NCBI RefSeq assembly: GCF_011059185.1
Contig: NZ_JAALFE010000024.1
Coordinates: 1 to 47,204 of the forward strand
DNA from: Paragemmobacter kunshanensis
GTDB lineage: Bacteria; Pseudomonadota; Alphaproteobacteria; Rhodobacterales; Rhodobacteraceae
DNA length: 47,204 nucleotides
Direction: 5' to 3'
Under the pieces are notes generated by a model. It had not been told where the DNA came from. It did not search any database and saw only the letters and a program-made list of their open reading frames with translations. The translations under genes were made by a program, and so were the position numbers. Numbering within the stretch: the first letter of the stretch is position 1; the number at the start of each line of letters is the position of its first letter. Of the stretch, positions 33,106 through 41,937 are shown piece after piece.

Positions 33106-34485
33106 TCAGAATATCTCCAGATCGCGGTCGACCATGACCGTGACGCGGGCGCCCTGGTCGACATAGATGACGGGGCCGATGGAGAGGTAATCGCCGATGA
33201 CGCTGTCCGTCGCATCTGCCAGATCATCGCCCACGTCTTCGAGAACGTCGACGGCAGTCTCATCCTGGACCTCGGAGGCGGCGGCACCAGGTGCTGCCGA
33301 AATAAGCGAGATCAGGGCGGCCGACCCGAAACGCTCGGCGAAGCGTGTGTCTATGAGGCCGGTGACGCCAGAACGGCCCAGTTCGTCACCTCCGAATGAG
33401 CTGATCTGGACGGTCTGGCCCGCGGGCAGGATTATCCGGTCCCAGGCGATCGTGACGCGGCGCTGCGCGATATCGACGCCAGCGCGGTAGCGCCCGATGA
33501 GACGGGATCCGCGGGGGATCAATAGGCGCGCGCCATCGACGCTGTAGACATCCTCGGACACCACGGCACGGGTCTGGCCGGGCAGCGAGCTGTCGAGGGC
33601 AGTTTCCATGACGGCCTGGATCATGGTGCCCTGTAGAATCGTGTTGGAGGGATTGGCGATCACCTCGGCCTGCGTCACGGTGGAGGGCAACGCACCGTTC
33701 AGCACGAAATCCGTCACCTCGCCAAAAGTGCGTTCAGTCAGAGCCGTTTCATTCGCTCCGGATGCACCGCCAAAAGCGATGGTGGGCGAGGTGATGCGCC
33801 GCTCCTGGAAGGCGCGTTCCTCCGCGGCGCGGCGCTCCAGCTCGGCCATGCGCCGGGCTTCTTCCTCGCGGCGCAGTCGCTCTTGCTCGCGTGCGCGCAG
33901 CTCATCTTCCGTGGGGCCCGCTGGGGCGTGTTGGGGTCGGCTGGCCTCGAGTTGGGCCAGTTCCAGATCCATGCGGAGTTGCTCAAGGCTGCGATCCCGC
34001 GCCGTCAGTTCGTCCTGAAATCGTTGCTGTGCGGCTTCCGAGGCGGCTTGTAGCGCCGCGATCTGAGCGGTCAGCGCGTCGATCGCCTCTGCGGCGGCGG
34101 TGTCTTCCTCGACGACCGGTTCGGGGGCGTTGCGCAACTCCTCGATCTGAGCCTGCAGGGCGGTGATCTGCGCCAGAAGCTCCGCGTTGGGCTCGACGGG
34201 GTCTGGTCCGACAAACACAACCTCGGGCTCGGGCGGGGGCAAGGTCTCGATAGCGCCAAAGCCGTCCCCCTCGTTTTGGAAGACGTCCGGGGTGGCCGTC
34301 GGCAAGGCTTCCTCTTCGTCGGGCTGTGAGAGGAGATAGAGCAGGGCACCACCTGCGCCGATGACGAGGACCACGATCAGCGCGAGAAAGGGCGACCGGC
34401 GCTGCGCCGCTATGGGCGCGCGGGCACTGCCTTTCTCAAGGGCGGCGAGGCGTTTTTCCAGCTCGGTGTTCTCAGTATCGCTCAT
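33106..34485 (-). CDS. virB10: VirB10/TrbI channel protein
   Basis: Protein of 459 residues spanning both membranes. One membrane helix is at residues 31-50 (SPFLALIVVLVIGAGGALLYLL), then a proline-rich stretch and a long coiled coil (about 95-225, glutamate/alanine rich, EELRAREQERLRREEEARRMAEL). The C-terminal TrbI domain follows: ILQGTMIQAVMETALDSSLPGQTRAVVSEDVYSVDGARLLIPRGSRLIG. The very long coiled coil is larger than in Agrobacterium VirB10. The start overlaps virB9 as ATGA. Confidence 0.92.
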   Translation of the reverse strand: MSDTENTELEKRLAALEKGSARAPIAAQRRSPFLALIVVLVIGAGGALLYLLSQPDEEEALPTATPDVFQNEGDGFGAIETLPPPEPEVVFVGPDPVEPNAELLAQITALQAQIEELRNAPEPVVEEDTAAAEAIDALTAQIAALQAASEAAQQRFQDELTARDRSLEQLRMDLELAQLEASRPQHAPAGPTEDELRAREQERLRREEEARRMAELERRAAEERAFQERRITSPTIAFGGASGANETALTERTFGEVTDFVLNGALPSTVTQAEVIANPSNTILQGTMIQAVMETALDSSLPGQTRAVVSEDVYSVDGARLLIPRGSRLIGRYRAGVDIAQRRVTIAWDRIILPAGQTVQISSFGGDELGRSGVTGLIDTRFAERFGSAALISLISAAPGAAASEVQDETAVDVLEDVGDDLADATDSVIGDYLSIGPVIYVDQGARVTVMVDRDLEIF

Positions 34486-35177
34486 GAGGCGGCCTCCGCG
34501 GGCGGGATCGCCTCGATGCAGACCACCTCTTCGCCAAGTCGCAGGACCCATTGGCGGTTTACGCCGCTGACGCGGATCACGCCGTCTTCAGGGGTTTGCG
34601 TGTTGACCGTGCGCTCGCGGCCGCCCGCGTAGCGGAAGATCGCTGGCACAGGTGCGTTTCGCGGAAACGCGAAATATGTAAACGTCCCGTCATCCCAGAT
34701 GCGGGTTGGCGTGAACTCGGTCCGCGCGCTGGCACCGTAATTGTAGTTCGGCGCTTGGGCGGCGATGGCCCGGGTCGGGCGCGCAGCGTCGTCAGGATAG
34801 CGGAACTGCACCACGTAGAAGGTCGGGCTGCGGACCTCCTGGACGTTGAAATAGTAGCTGCGCCTGTTCGTGTAGACGGTCACATTGGTATGGACGCCGC
34901 GCGCCACAGGCTTGATCGCGAAGGCCTGACCGCCCGGCACGCCATCGATCTCAAACCCTTCCGTGTCGCCCGCGATGATCGAGCGGATGCTTTCACCCTC
35001 ACCGAATTCGACCGTGGTCACATGGGTAAGCGAGACGCTGAGGCGGTAGACCTGACCTTCTTGATATGTTGCCAGCCGCACGCGGCTGTCATTTGGACCA
35101 CCGCGCGGGATCGCTTCGGCAAAGGCAAGGGCAGGCAGCAAAACAAATATGGCAGCAACAAAGACCTTATTGATCAA
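34482..35177 (-). CDS. virB9: VirB9 outer-membrane complex protein
   Basis: Periplasmic protein of 231 residues with the start at TTG 35177, set by a GGAG site and by the signal peptide (INKVFVAAIFVLLPALAFAEA); the in-frame ATG at 35252 lies in virB8. It contains the VirB9/CagX domain: YQEGQVYRLSVSLTHVTTVEFGEGESI, then TPTRIWDDGTFTYFAFP and RVSGVNRQWVLRLGEEVVCI. With VirB7 and VirB10 it builds the outer-membrane core of the channel. Confidence 0.9.
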   Translation of the reverse strand: MINKVFVAAIFVLLPALAFAEAIPRGGPNDSRVRLATYQEGQVYRLSVSLTHVTTVEFGEGESIRSIIAGDTEGFEIDGVPGGQAFAIKPVARGVHTNVTVYTNRRSYYFNVQEVRSPTFYVVQFRYPDDAARPTRAIAAQAPNYNYGASARTEFTPTRIWDDGTFTYFAFPRNAPVPAIFRYAGGRERTVNTQTPEDGVIRVSGVNRQWVLRLGEEVVCIEAIPPAEAAS

Positions 35178-35178
35178 A

Positions 35179-35832
35179 CTAATTCTCCAATCTGTCGGAG
35201 CGGATGGAATATTCGAGGACGGTGAAGCCGAATGGATTGGTCCAGACCTCATCGATGGAGCGGCGGGTCTCCGGGCGGAACTCGAAGAGAAGCGTCGCAG
35301 TGAAGAGGCCGGTCTGGGTGCCGTTAATAGACGTCAGGCGCTTGCGCAGGCGGACCGTCGCGCGGTTGGTTCCGATCCGGTTGATGCTAAGGATTTCCAC
35401 GTCGAGCCGAGCATTGGGGCCATAGACCGTCGGCGGGTAATTCTCGTTGGCGCTGTTCCAGATCTGGCGCAGACCGCTCTCGGCGGCCCCATCCGAGCGG
35501 CGCAGGACGCTGCGGATGCGCAGATCGTTGTCGAGCTGGTTATAGACCTCCCGGTCGGTCACATAGCGGAACACCTCCGCCTCGATGATCGCCTGGTTGG
35601 CGGTCACCGAGGAGGCGCCCACCGAGGCTTCGGGGAGTGCAAAGCCGGTGGCGGGATCATAGGGGACAACGACGGGGGGCGGGTCGACATCGAGGATCGA
35701 GACAGCCGCGGCACTCAGACAGCCGATGATACCGAAGACAAGGCCCATCAGGCCAAGGCGTTGCCAGAGCCGTTCGCGGCGTAAGGCACCATAGACCAGT
35801 TCTTCCTCGATGATTTCTTGTTCAGTCGCCAC
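35179..35832 (-). CDS. virB8: VirB8 inner-membrane scaffold
   Basis: Protein of 217 residues with one N-terminal membrane helix (residues about 25-46, LGLMGLVFGIIGCLSAAAVSIL) and a periplasmic NTF2-like VirB8 domain (REVYNQLDNDLRIRSVLRRSD, YPPTVYGPNARLDVEILSI, RVRLRKRL-type, then FRPETRRSIDEVWTNPFGFTV). The NPFGF end motif is characteristic. It nucleates channel assembly with VirB9 and VirB10. Confidence 0.92.
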   Translation of the reverse strand: MATEQEIIEEELVYGALRRERLWQRLGLMGLVFGIIGCLSAAAVSILDVDPPPVVVPYDPATGFALPEASVGASSVTANQAIIEAEVFRYVTDREVYNQLDNDLRIRSVLRRSDGAAESGLRQIWNSANENYPPTVYGPNARLDVEILSINRIGTNRATVRLRKRLTSINGTQTGLFTATLLFEFRPETRRSIDEVWTNPFGFTVLEYSIRSDRLEN

Positions 35833-35849
35833 CCGTCATGCCCCCACGA

Positions 35850-36662
35850 TCAGTCTGCCCGGAGGTCCGGTAGCGTGAAATCCATGAAGCGCTGCTCTTC
35901 GGCGATGGTGGCGGCATCGATCACGCCGCCCGTGCCATCGCCCACGGTTTGAATCGCTTCCAGCTGCCACATTGCCACGAGGGCGATGGCCAATTCAGCT
36001 GTCACGCGCGTGTTGAGATCGACGCTTTGCTTGAGCTCTTCCATGTCGTCGATGAGCCCGACAAGGCGGTCTACCCGCTCGAGCGACTGGCCGGCATCTT
36101 CATAGCTGTTCTGGGCGGCGGCTGAGACGAGTGCGCCGGTTGTTGCCTGCGTGGCCACACGGTTGGCCCCGGGATTGCCGCTGGTGGCCATTTCCGAGAG
36201 CGTGTCTTCATCGAAGCCGAGATCGGCCAGCACCCGGTCCATCTGGGTTTCGATCTCCCCCGCGCCGGAGCCCGAGAGGCCCGAGAAATCCCCAGTCTTG
36301 ATCGCCTCAATCGTGGCTAGGATGTCCCCGAACTCCTGGTCGAGCAGACCGTTCAATTCATCTTCCATTTCCGTCCGGATGATTTCGGGAAGCTCGGCAA
36401 GTCGGGTGAGGGCCTCGTAGGTTCGTTGCAGCTCCGCGAGTTGGTCCGTGAGAAGGCCGAGCTGTTCGCGGAGCTGCGTCAGCTGCTCGTTTTGCAGGAT
36501 CTCGTCTTCGATCATCTGTCGCAGCTGCTGGATATTTTGCGCGATGTTCTGGGTGTCGACGACCGGTACACCTTGTGCTGCGGCAGGGGGTAGGGCGCTG
36601 AACTGCAAGCCAACGCCAAGTGCCGTGGCCAAAGCTGTCCTCAAGAGCAGATGTCCCATCAT
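35850..36662 (-). CDS. virB5: VirB5/TrbJ-like pilus-tip protein
   Basis: Protein of 270 residues with a signal peptide (ending PAAAQG) and mainly helical mature region: QNIAQNIQQLRQMIEDEILQNEQLTQLREQLGLL, typical for TrbJ/VirB5. The end (EEQRFMDFTLPDLRAD) resembles the end of the adjacent transglycosylase (MAEGAFMDFTIREIE), suggesting both carry the same VirB5-like tail. It overlaps the preceding gene by 4 bases. Confidence 0.8.
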   Translation of the reverse strand: MMGHLLLRTALATALGVGLQFSALPPAAAQGVPVVDTQNIAQNIQQLRQMIEDEILQNEQLTQLREQLGLLTDQLAELQRTYEALTRLAELPEIIRTEMEDELNGLLDQEFGDILATIEAIKTGDFSGLSGSGAGEIETQMDRVLADLGFDEDTLSEMATSGNPGANRVATQATTGALVSAAAQNSYEDAGQSLERVDRLVGLIDDMEELKQSVDLNTRVTAELAIALVAMWQLEAIQTVGDGTGGVIDAATIAEEQRFMDFTLPDLRAD

Positions 36663-37813
36663 TCAATCTCCCTGATCGTAAAATCCATGAACGCGCCTTC
36701 GGCCATGCGGGCGCTGGCCTGGGCCAGCTCTTCGGCAGAGAGGACGCGGGTGCGTGCCGCCTGAAGCCGGATGCGGGCGGCCACGAGACGCACCAGTTCG
36801 GCGCGGGCATAGGTGTTGAGTGCGACGCTCTCCTGCACGTCCTCGGTTTCGGAAATCCGTTCGACGATATCGCGGATGCGCATGGCGGCTTGCCTGATCG
36901 TGGCTGGTGAGTTGCTGCCATAAAAGGCCGCGCCGTGCCCAGTGAGCGAGAGGTTGGCATTGGCCAGAAGCGCGGGGTCGATCGTGCCAAGCGCTTCGAT
37001 TCCGCCGATACGAGTCAAATAGAGGTTATAGCGTTCGGGGATCACCTGGACGTAGTGCTGGGTCTCGCGGAAGGGTGGCACGCCGCCATACTCGAAGACC
37101 CGGCCGGGTCCGGCGTTATAGGCCGCAAGGGCGTTGATGATGTTGCCATCGAAGGTGTTGAGTTGTGTCGCGAGATAGCGTGCACCGCCATGCACCTGCA
37201 GGTAGGGGCTGTCATAGTATTCCGGATTGATGCCCAGATCGCTGGCGGTACCGGGCATGATCTGGGTGAGACCATAGGCGCCGACGGGAGACCGTGCCCC
37301 AATCGTAAACCGGCTTTCCTGCCAGATCAGCGCTTGCAGCAACGCGCGCCACTGGACGGGCGAGAGCCCTGCGCGGCCAACACCCGCAAAGCCGCTGGTC
37401 TCCTGGGCGACCCGGATGATGAGCTGCTCGATGGTCTCAGACGCATCCCCGAACATCTGCGCACCGCCGCGATTGGGATCGATCTCGCCCGTTCCATAGA
37501 CGGCTTCCACGGCGCGGTCGGGATCGCCGCTGCCGCTTTCCAGCCCCGAGACCATAGCCGGCAATCCCTGACCGCCGAAGCTGGTCTGGGCATCGAGGAT
37601 GCGTCGGAGGGTTTCCAGCTGCTCCCGTTCGATCTCGGCGATGAGTTCGCGCACTGCAAGCTTGTCGGCCTGAAGGGCCAAGTCTGCTTCGCGATCGCCG
37701 GTCTCGACGATGTCACGCGCGGTCAGCCCACTGTCATTGGTCGGCACACCTTGGGACAAGGCGAGACCGGGCAGCAGGCAAAACGCCAGGATATGAGGCA
37801 GGCTAGACTTCAA
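36659..37813 (-). CDS. Lytic transglycosylase fused to a VirB5-like tail
   Basis: Protein of 384 residues starting at TTG 37813, with GGAGGG 5 bases upstream; the in-frame ATG at 37879 lacks such a site. A signal peptide (KSSLPHILAFCLLPGLALSQ) is followed by a helical stretch. An SLT domain then appears around residues 150-265 (ALIWQESRFTIGARSPVGAYGLTQIMPGTASDLGI with catalytic Glu, later LNTFDGNIINALAAYNAGPGRV). A C-terminal helical part ends FMDFTIREIE, like the TrbJ-type neighbour. It should open peptidoglycan for the channel, in addition to the VirB1-type enzyme of the same operon. Confidence 0.82.
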   Translation of the reverse strand: MKSSLPHILAFCLLPGLALSQGVPTNDSGLTARDIVETGDREADLALQADKLAVRELIAEIEREQLETLRRILDAQTSFGGQGLPAMVSGLESGSGDPDRAVEAVYGTGEIDPNRGGAQMFGDASETIEQLIIRVAQETSGFAGVGRAGLSPVQWRALLQALIWQESRFTIGARSPVGAYGLTQIMPGTASDLGINPEYYDSPYLQVHGGARYLATQLNTFDGNIINALAAYNAGPGRVFEYGGVPPFRETQHYVQVIPERYNLYLTRIGGIEALGTIDPALLANANLSLTGHGAAFYGSNSPATIRQAAMRIRDIVERISETEDVQESVALNTYARAELVRLVAARIRLQAARTRVLSAEELAQASARMAEGAFMDFTIREIE

Positions 37814-37970
37814 TGTCGCCCTCCGGGGTGCCAAGGGGCGTGAAGTCACAATCAGGCGCGACGGTTGCCGTGGACGCAAGGAATGTGAAGCAGTTCGCCT
37901 GCGGCTCCCGGTACTGGGTGCAGGAGGCCAGTGCGCCGAGCGCAGCCAAAGCGATAAGAATACGGATCAT
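37803..37970 (-). CDS. virB7: VirB7-like small lipoprotein
   Basis: A 55-residue frame on the minus strand: MIRILIALAALGALASC then TQYREPQANC. The LASC lipobox predicts cleavage and lipidation at Cys17, with two further cysteines at 27 and 41. The ATG overlaps the virB4 stop as ATGA, and the end overlaps the TTG start of the next gene. Size, lipobox and place in the operon match VirB7, the lipoprotein that anchors VirB9 in the outer membrane. Sequence similarity beyond this cannot be claimed. Confidence 0.8.
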   Translation of the reverse strand: MIRILIALAALGALASCTQYREPQANCFTFLASTATVAPDCDFTPLGTPEGDIEV

Positions 37971-40342
37971 GAAAGCCTCCAGAAGTCTGGGCGGTCGCGG
38001 TAATCGGGGCCGACGAGCGCTTCGCCCTTTTCCATACCGCCAAGGATGGTGAGATTGGGTCCAAGCGCGCTCAGATCGGCATCGACGACGATCGAGCCCT
38101 GATCGTCGCGGATCAGCGCCAAGCGGCTGTTGCTGCCCGTGTTGAGAAGGACGTCGAGCTCCTTCTCCGTGAGGTTCAGCATGGCGTAATCCGCAGGCTG
38201 CGCGCGGATATTGGGCAGCAGGATCTGCGTCGGAACGGCTTCGACGATGGTCTTGCCGGTCCGGGTGCGCTCAAGCTGGCTGGCATATTGCGTCATCATC
38301 ACCGCGACGGTGTTCTGCTTGCGCGCAGTCACGAGCCAGTTCGACAGCCGTTCGGCGAAATATGCGTTGTCGAGCGCCTTCCAGGCCTCGTCGATCACGA
38401 TGATGGTGGGGCGGCGATCCTCGATCTCGCGCTCGACCCTGCGGAAAAGATAGGAAAGGACCGCCATCCGCTCCTTGTCGGCCTCGCTGTCGAGAATGCC
38501 GGTCAGATCGAAGCCCACGACATCGCCTTTGAGCGAGAACGTGTCCTCGAGGCTCTGCCCGAAGATCCAGCCGTAGCGGCCGTCTTCGGTCCATTCGATC
38601 AGGCGCTGATGCAGATCGCCGTCATCGTCGGTGGAGACAAAGAGCGATGCGAAATCCCGCCAGTTCCGCAGGGCCGGATTGGTGGCCTGTGCATTCTGGC
38701 GCACCACTTCCTGGATGCGATTGGTCTGTGCCGGTGTGAGCGGCTTGTCAGCGCGGTAAAGAAGCGTAGCAAGCCAGTCCGAGAGCCAGGCGGTGCCCCG
38801 CGCATCGGTCTCGGTCCAGAGCGGATTGAGACCCGTGGGCTGACCGGCGTTCAGGGAGGCGTAGCGCCCGCCATTGGCGCGCACCGCCATCTCCATGCCT
38901 AGGCGGTAGTCGAAGACGAAGATCCGAGCGCCTGCACGACGGGCTTGGGTCATCAGGAAGGCCGACAGCACCGATTTGCCCGACCCGGGCCGCCCCATGA
39001 TCAAGGTATGACCGCTGGTCGGTTCTTTGTCGGGTGAGCCTTGTTCGTGATAGGAAAACCGGTAGGCGCTCTGCTCCGGCGTGGGGAGATATGTGACGAC
39101 CCGACCCCAGGGGGTTGTCGCGGCAGGTTTGCCAAGCTGTGTCCGGTGGAAGGCCGCGAAATCCGCGAAGTTGCGATTGGTGACGGCGCTGGCGCGGACG
39201 CGCTTGGGCTGGTTGCCGGGATGCTGGCTGAGGTAATGCGCCTTGGCCGCGACCCGCTCGCCGATCATCTTCACGCCTTCGGTCGCGGCGGCATTCACGA
39301 TCTCGGCGCTGAGCGTTTGCAGCTCTTCGAGCGTTTCGCAGAAGAGCGTCACGACCATGTGGTGCTCGCCAAAGCTCTGGCGCTTGGCCTCGAGATCATC
39401 GGCGGCGATGTCGAGCGCTTCCAGGAGCGAGAGGGCCGCATCCTGGCTGGCCTGCATCTGGCGCTTTTGCCGCTTGATGCGGCCCGCCATGAGGTTCGAA
39501 TTGATCGGTGTAAAGGAATGGGTGACGATCATGTCGACCGGCAGGTTCAGCATGTCGAACATGGTGCAGGAGGTGGCCTCAGCATATTCCCCGATGGTGA
39601 AACTCTTGCCGTAGCGATGGCCCACGACGCCTTCGGAAAGCTCGAAATGGTCGCCGTGGAACGTCACGCGGGTATTGGCGACGTTGAAGGACAAAAAGCC
39701 ATAGGTATTGGCAGGGTAAAGCGGCAGCTCTTGCCCCGTGTTAAGCGCGCCCAGAAACCCCACCAACTCCCCTGATGCGGCTGACAGCAGGCGCGGTTTG
39801 AGTTCTGCGAGGCCGGACAGGAAGACGTTCACGGCCTCGCCCAGGCGCTGCAGGCGTTTGCGGGTCTCCTCTCTCAGCCGGTCCGGCGCGCTGCGGCTGA
39901 GGAACGGGAGGAGGCTTTTCGGAGGCGGGCGGTGAATGACGGTGAGCGTCAGCGTCTTGTCGCGCAGCCCGCTGGTCTCGAGTTTCGCGCGCCAGCGCCG
40001 GTCGACCTCGCCTGCGAAGCTGTCCTCACGAATTGGGTCCAGATCCGGTCTGATGGCCTTGGAGACCTTGTGGACGTAATAGCTGAATTCCGGCCCGAGC
40101 TGCGCGACGATGCGGGCAAAAAGTGCCGTCAACTTATCGAGATAGGCATCGTCGGTCGTGTAGCTGTTGATCCCCTCGAGCCGGATGCACCGGAAGAGCT
40201 CGTTCACCCGTGTCCGCACGGTCTGGTCGTCAACGAGGCTCACATAGGGCAGCATATGCGCGAGGCGGGTCTCGCGCGCATACCAGTCCGGCGTCATTGT
40301 GCGGGGGTCGAGCGCAGCATCCCGAGCTTTATCAGGGCGCAT
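37967..40342 (-). CDS. virB4: VirB4 secretion ATPase
   Basis: ATPase of 791 residues (ATG 40342; 40357 possible). The N-terminal half is the CagE/VirB4 domain (DDQTVRTRVNELFRCIRLEGINSYTTDDAYLDKL, FTPINSNLMAGRIKRQKRQMQ). The C-terminal half has Walker A MGRPGSGKSVL near residue 450, Walker B IIVIDEAWKAL near 647, and the RKQNTVAVMMTQYASQL sensor region. It energises pilin extraction and channel assembly. It overlaps virB3 by 11 bases and the lipoprotein gene by 4. Confidence 0.94.
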   Translation of the reverse strand: MRPDKARDAALDPRTMTPDWYARETRLAHMLPYVSLVDDQTVRTRVNELFRCIRLEGINSYTTDDAYLDKLTALFARIVAQLGPEFSYYVHKVSKAIRPDLDPIREDSFAGEVDRRWRAKLETSGLRDKTLTLTVIHRPPPKSLLPFLSRSAPDRLREETRKRLQRLGEAVNVFLSGLAELKPRLLSAASGELVGFLGALNTGQELPLYPANTYGFLSFNVANTRVTFHGDHFELSEGVVGHRYGKSFTIGEYAEATSCTMFDMLNLPVDMIVTHSFTPINSNLMAGRIKRQKRQMQASQDAALSLLEALDIAADDLEAKRQSFGEHHMVVTLFCETLEELQTLSAEIVNAAATEGVKMIGERVAAKAHYLSQHPGNQPKRVRASAVTNRNFADFAAFHRTQLGKPAATTPWGRVVTYLPTPEQSAYRFSYHEQGSPDKEPTSGHTLIMGRPGSGKSVLSAFLMTQARRAGARIFVFDYRLGMEMAVRANGGRYASLNAGQPTGLNPLWTETDARGTAWLSDWLATLLYRADKPLTPAQTNRIQEVVRQNAQATNPALRNWRDFASLFVSTDDDGDLHQRLIEWTEDGRYGWIFGQSLEDTFSLKGDVVGFDLTGILDSEADKERMAVLSYLFRRVEREIEDRRPTIIVIDEAWKALDNAYFAERLSNWLVTARKQNTVAVMMTQYASQLERTRTGKTIVEAVPTQILLPNIRAQPADYAMLNLTEKELDVLLNTGSNSRLALIRDDQGSIVVDADLSALGPNLTILGGMEKGEALVGPDYRDRPDFWRLS

Positions 40343-40607
40343 AGCTGTCCCCGCCATGGATGCTGCGGTTTCGCGTGGGTGGCGTCTCCTGCAGCGCGGT
40401 CATCATCAGGTCGATGAAACGCGGGTCCCAATCGGCGGCCTTCCAAAGCACCGGGTAGAGCAGGGCGGCCACGCCCAGCACCGCGATGTGCTGGACCCAG
40501 ACGAACAAGAGTACCGAGCCGAAGAGCCAGACCATCGCGTACATGATGGGCAGGCCCAGAAGCTTGGGCGGGCGCACGAGGCCGAGGAAGAGAGGCGCGC
40601 GCTCAGC
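40332..40607 (-). CDS. virB3: VirB3 inner-membrane protein
   Basis: Protein of 91 residues beginning at GTG 40607 (VAERAPLFLGLVRPPKLLGLPIMYAM), which overlaps the virB2 stop by a few bases; an in-frame ATG at 40652 would overlap virB2 by 50 bases and seems too long. Two membrane segments, LFLGLVRPPKLLGLPIMY and VLLFVWVQHIAVLGVAALLY, match VirB3. The start RAPLFLGLVRP is the family hallmark. Confidence 0.88.
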   Translation of the reverse strand, partial: AERAPLFLGLVRPPKLLGLPIMYAMVWLFGSVLLFVWVQHIAVLGVAALLYPVLWKAADWDPRFIDLMMTALQETPPTRNRSIHGGDSYAP

Positions 40608-40896
40608 CACCGGCAAAGACTGCGGCAACGATGGTGGGGGCGGCCGCGACACCAGCGATGCCCACGAGGACCCAGAGCGCCTGACGCAGGTCGATGATGT
40701 TGAAGAACCAGCTCAAGAAAATGCCGAGGACCGCGAGTGTGGCGATGACCACACCAAGAGGTCCGGTCAGCGCATCGACAATGCCTTGCAACAAGCTTTG
40801 GATCGGGGAGAGATCGATGCTTTGTGCAAGGGCGGGCTCGGCAATGAGCAGGAATAGCGCCAGCGAGGCGACAAAGAGGTTTGAAATCTGTCTCAT
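40603..40896 (-). CDS. virB2: VirB2/TrbC pilin subunit
   Basis: Protein of 97 residues with a signal peptide (ending PALAQS) and two hydrophobic segments separated by a short loop (IVDALTGPLGVVIATLAVLGIFLSWFF and LWVLVGIAGVAAAPTIVAAVFAGG), the standard VirB2/TrbC prepilin form. It builds the conjugative pilus. ATGA coupling to virB1. Confidence 0.9.
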   Translation of the reverse strand: MRQISNLFVASLALFLLIAEPALAQSIDLSPIQSLLQGIVDALTGPLGVVIATLAVLGIFLSWFFNIIDLRQALWVLVGIAGVAAAPTIVAAVFAGG

Positions 40897-41603
40897 GAAT
40901 TTGTTCCTTCCAATCGGGCCGCGACGGCCATGACGCGGGTCACGTGGTTCTGGGTTCCTCGGTAGGGGGGAATGCCGCGGTACTGGCGCACCGCGTCGGG
41001 TCCGGCGTTGTAGGCCGCCAGCGCCAGGCGCGGATCGCCGAAGCGCTCCAGCATCATCGCGAGGTAGCGGGCGGAACCGTCAAGGTTCTGCAGCGGTTCA
41101 TGTGGATCGACGTCGAGATCACGCGCGGTTTCTGGCATCAATTGACCCAGACCAATGGCACCTGCACTTGAAATCGCATCCTGCCGGTAGGCGCTTTCCA
41201 CCTCGATATTGGCCCGGTAGAGAGCCAGCCAATCCGTGACGGACAGTCCCGCGCGGCGCAAACCGGGATGGCTGGCATAACGCAGGGCCGTTGCCTCGAT
41301 GCCCAAGAGAACGTCTGCGCGGGGCAAGGGCGCTGGCTGGGCGAACGCCGCAAACCTCAGCGCGTCAGGCTCGTAACCTTCTTCAGTCTCACCAAGAATG
41401 GCCAAACCATCGGACGCCGATCCCTGACCAACGCCGTCATTGTAGTTCCGGGCAAAACCGCTCTGAGACCGGGACGGGGTCAGAGAGCCGTCGCTCTCCA
41501 TGACCAGAACCATTTGCGCTGAGGCTGGCGCGGCGACCAGCCAGAGACAGACGAGATTAGTTGCCAGTGCCCTTGTCTGATGGGGCTTTGTCTGACGGCG
41601 CAA
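40893..41603 (-). CDS. virB1: VirB1-type lytic transglycosylase
   Basis: About 236 residues if started at TTG 41603, which gives a signal peptide (basic start, then NLVCLWLVAAPASAQ). The in-frame ATGs at 41648 and 41900 overlap the previous gene more deeply. The SLT domain holds YRANIEVESAYRQDAISSAGAIGLGQLMPETARDL with the catalytic Glu, and the LALAAYNAGPDAVRQYRGIPPY motif. It is a second peptidoglycan opener in the operon beside the gene at 36659. Confidence 0.85.
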   Translation of the reverse strand: MRRQTKPHQTRALATNLVCLWLVAAPASAQMVLVMESDGSLTPSRSQSGFARNYNDGVGQGSASDGLAILGETEEGYEPDALRFAAFAQPAPLPRADVLLGIEATALRYASHPGLRRAGLSVTDWLALYRANIEVESAYRQDAISSAGAIGLGQLMPETARDLDVDPHEPLQNLDGSARYLAMMLERFGDPRLALAAYNAGPDAVRQYRGIPPYRGTQNHVTRVMAVAARLEGTNS

Positions 41604-41937
41604 GTTTGTGCGTACGGCTTGTACCCGCCTCAAGCGGCAGGTCGACATGTGCAAAGCCAAGGCCAATGAAGAAAGACACCACGCCGGAGATCGTCTTGAA
41701 CTCGCGGATCTTGATATCGTTGTAGGTCGTCCGCGTGCGGGCGGTGACGAGGAGCTTTTCCACCCCGTCATCAGAGACAACGCGCATGATCCAGACCCCG
41801 TAATAGCTGGGGCCTTTTTTGTGTGCCGCCTCCTGGCACAGGATTTCTGCGCTATAGCCGCTTTCCACGAGCTCGCGGAACCTGGCTTCCGTAACCACAT
41901 TTGGTGCTTCGATGTCCCAGTTCATGGCCCGGCTCAC
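41557..41937 (-). CDS. Hypothetical protein at the head of the VirB operon
   Basis: Protein of 126 residues with no signal peptide or obvious domain; sequence such as EILCQEAAHKKGPSYYGVWIMRV and EKLLVTARTRTTYNDIKIREFKTISGVVSFFIGLGF is mixed alpha/beta. It is first in the operon and overlaps the virB1 start. A cytoplasmic regulator or accessory factor of transfer is possible. The promoter of the operon must lie between it and the divergent gene at 42094. Confidence 0.7.
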   Translation of the reverse strand: MSRAMNWDIEAPNVVTEARFRELVESGYSAEILCQEAAHKKGPSYYGVWIMRVVSDDGVEKLLVTARTRTTYNDIKIREFKTISGVVSFFIGLGFAHVDLPLEAGTSRTHKLAPSDKAPSDKGTGN

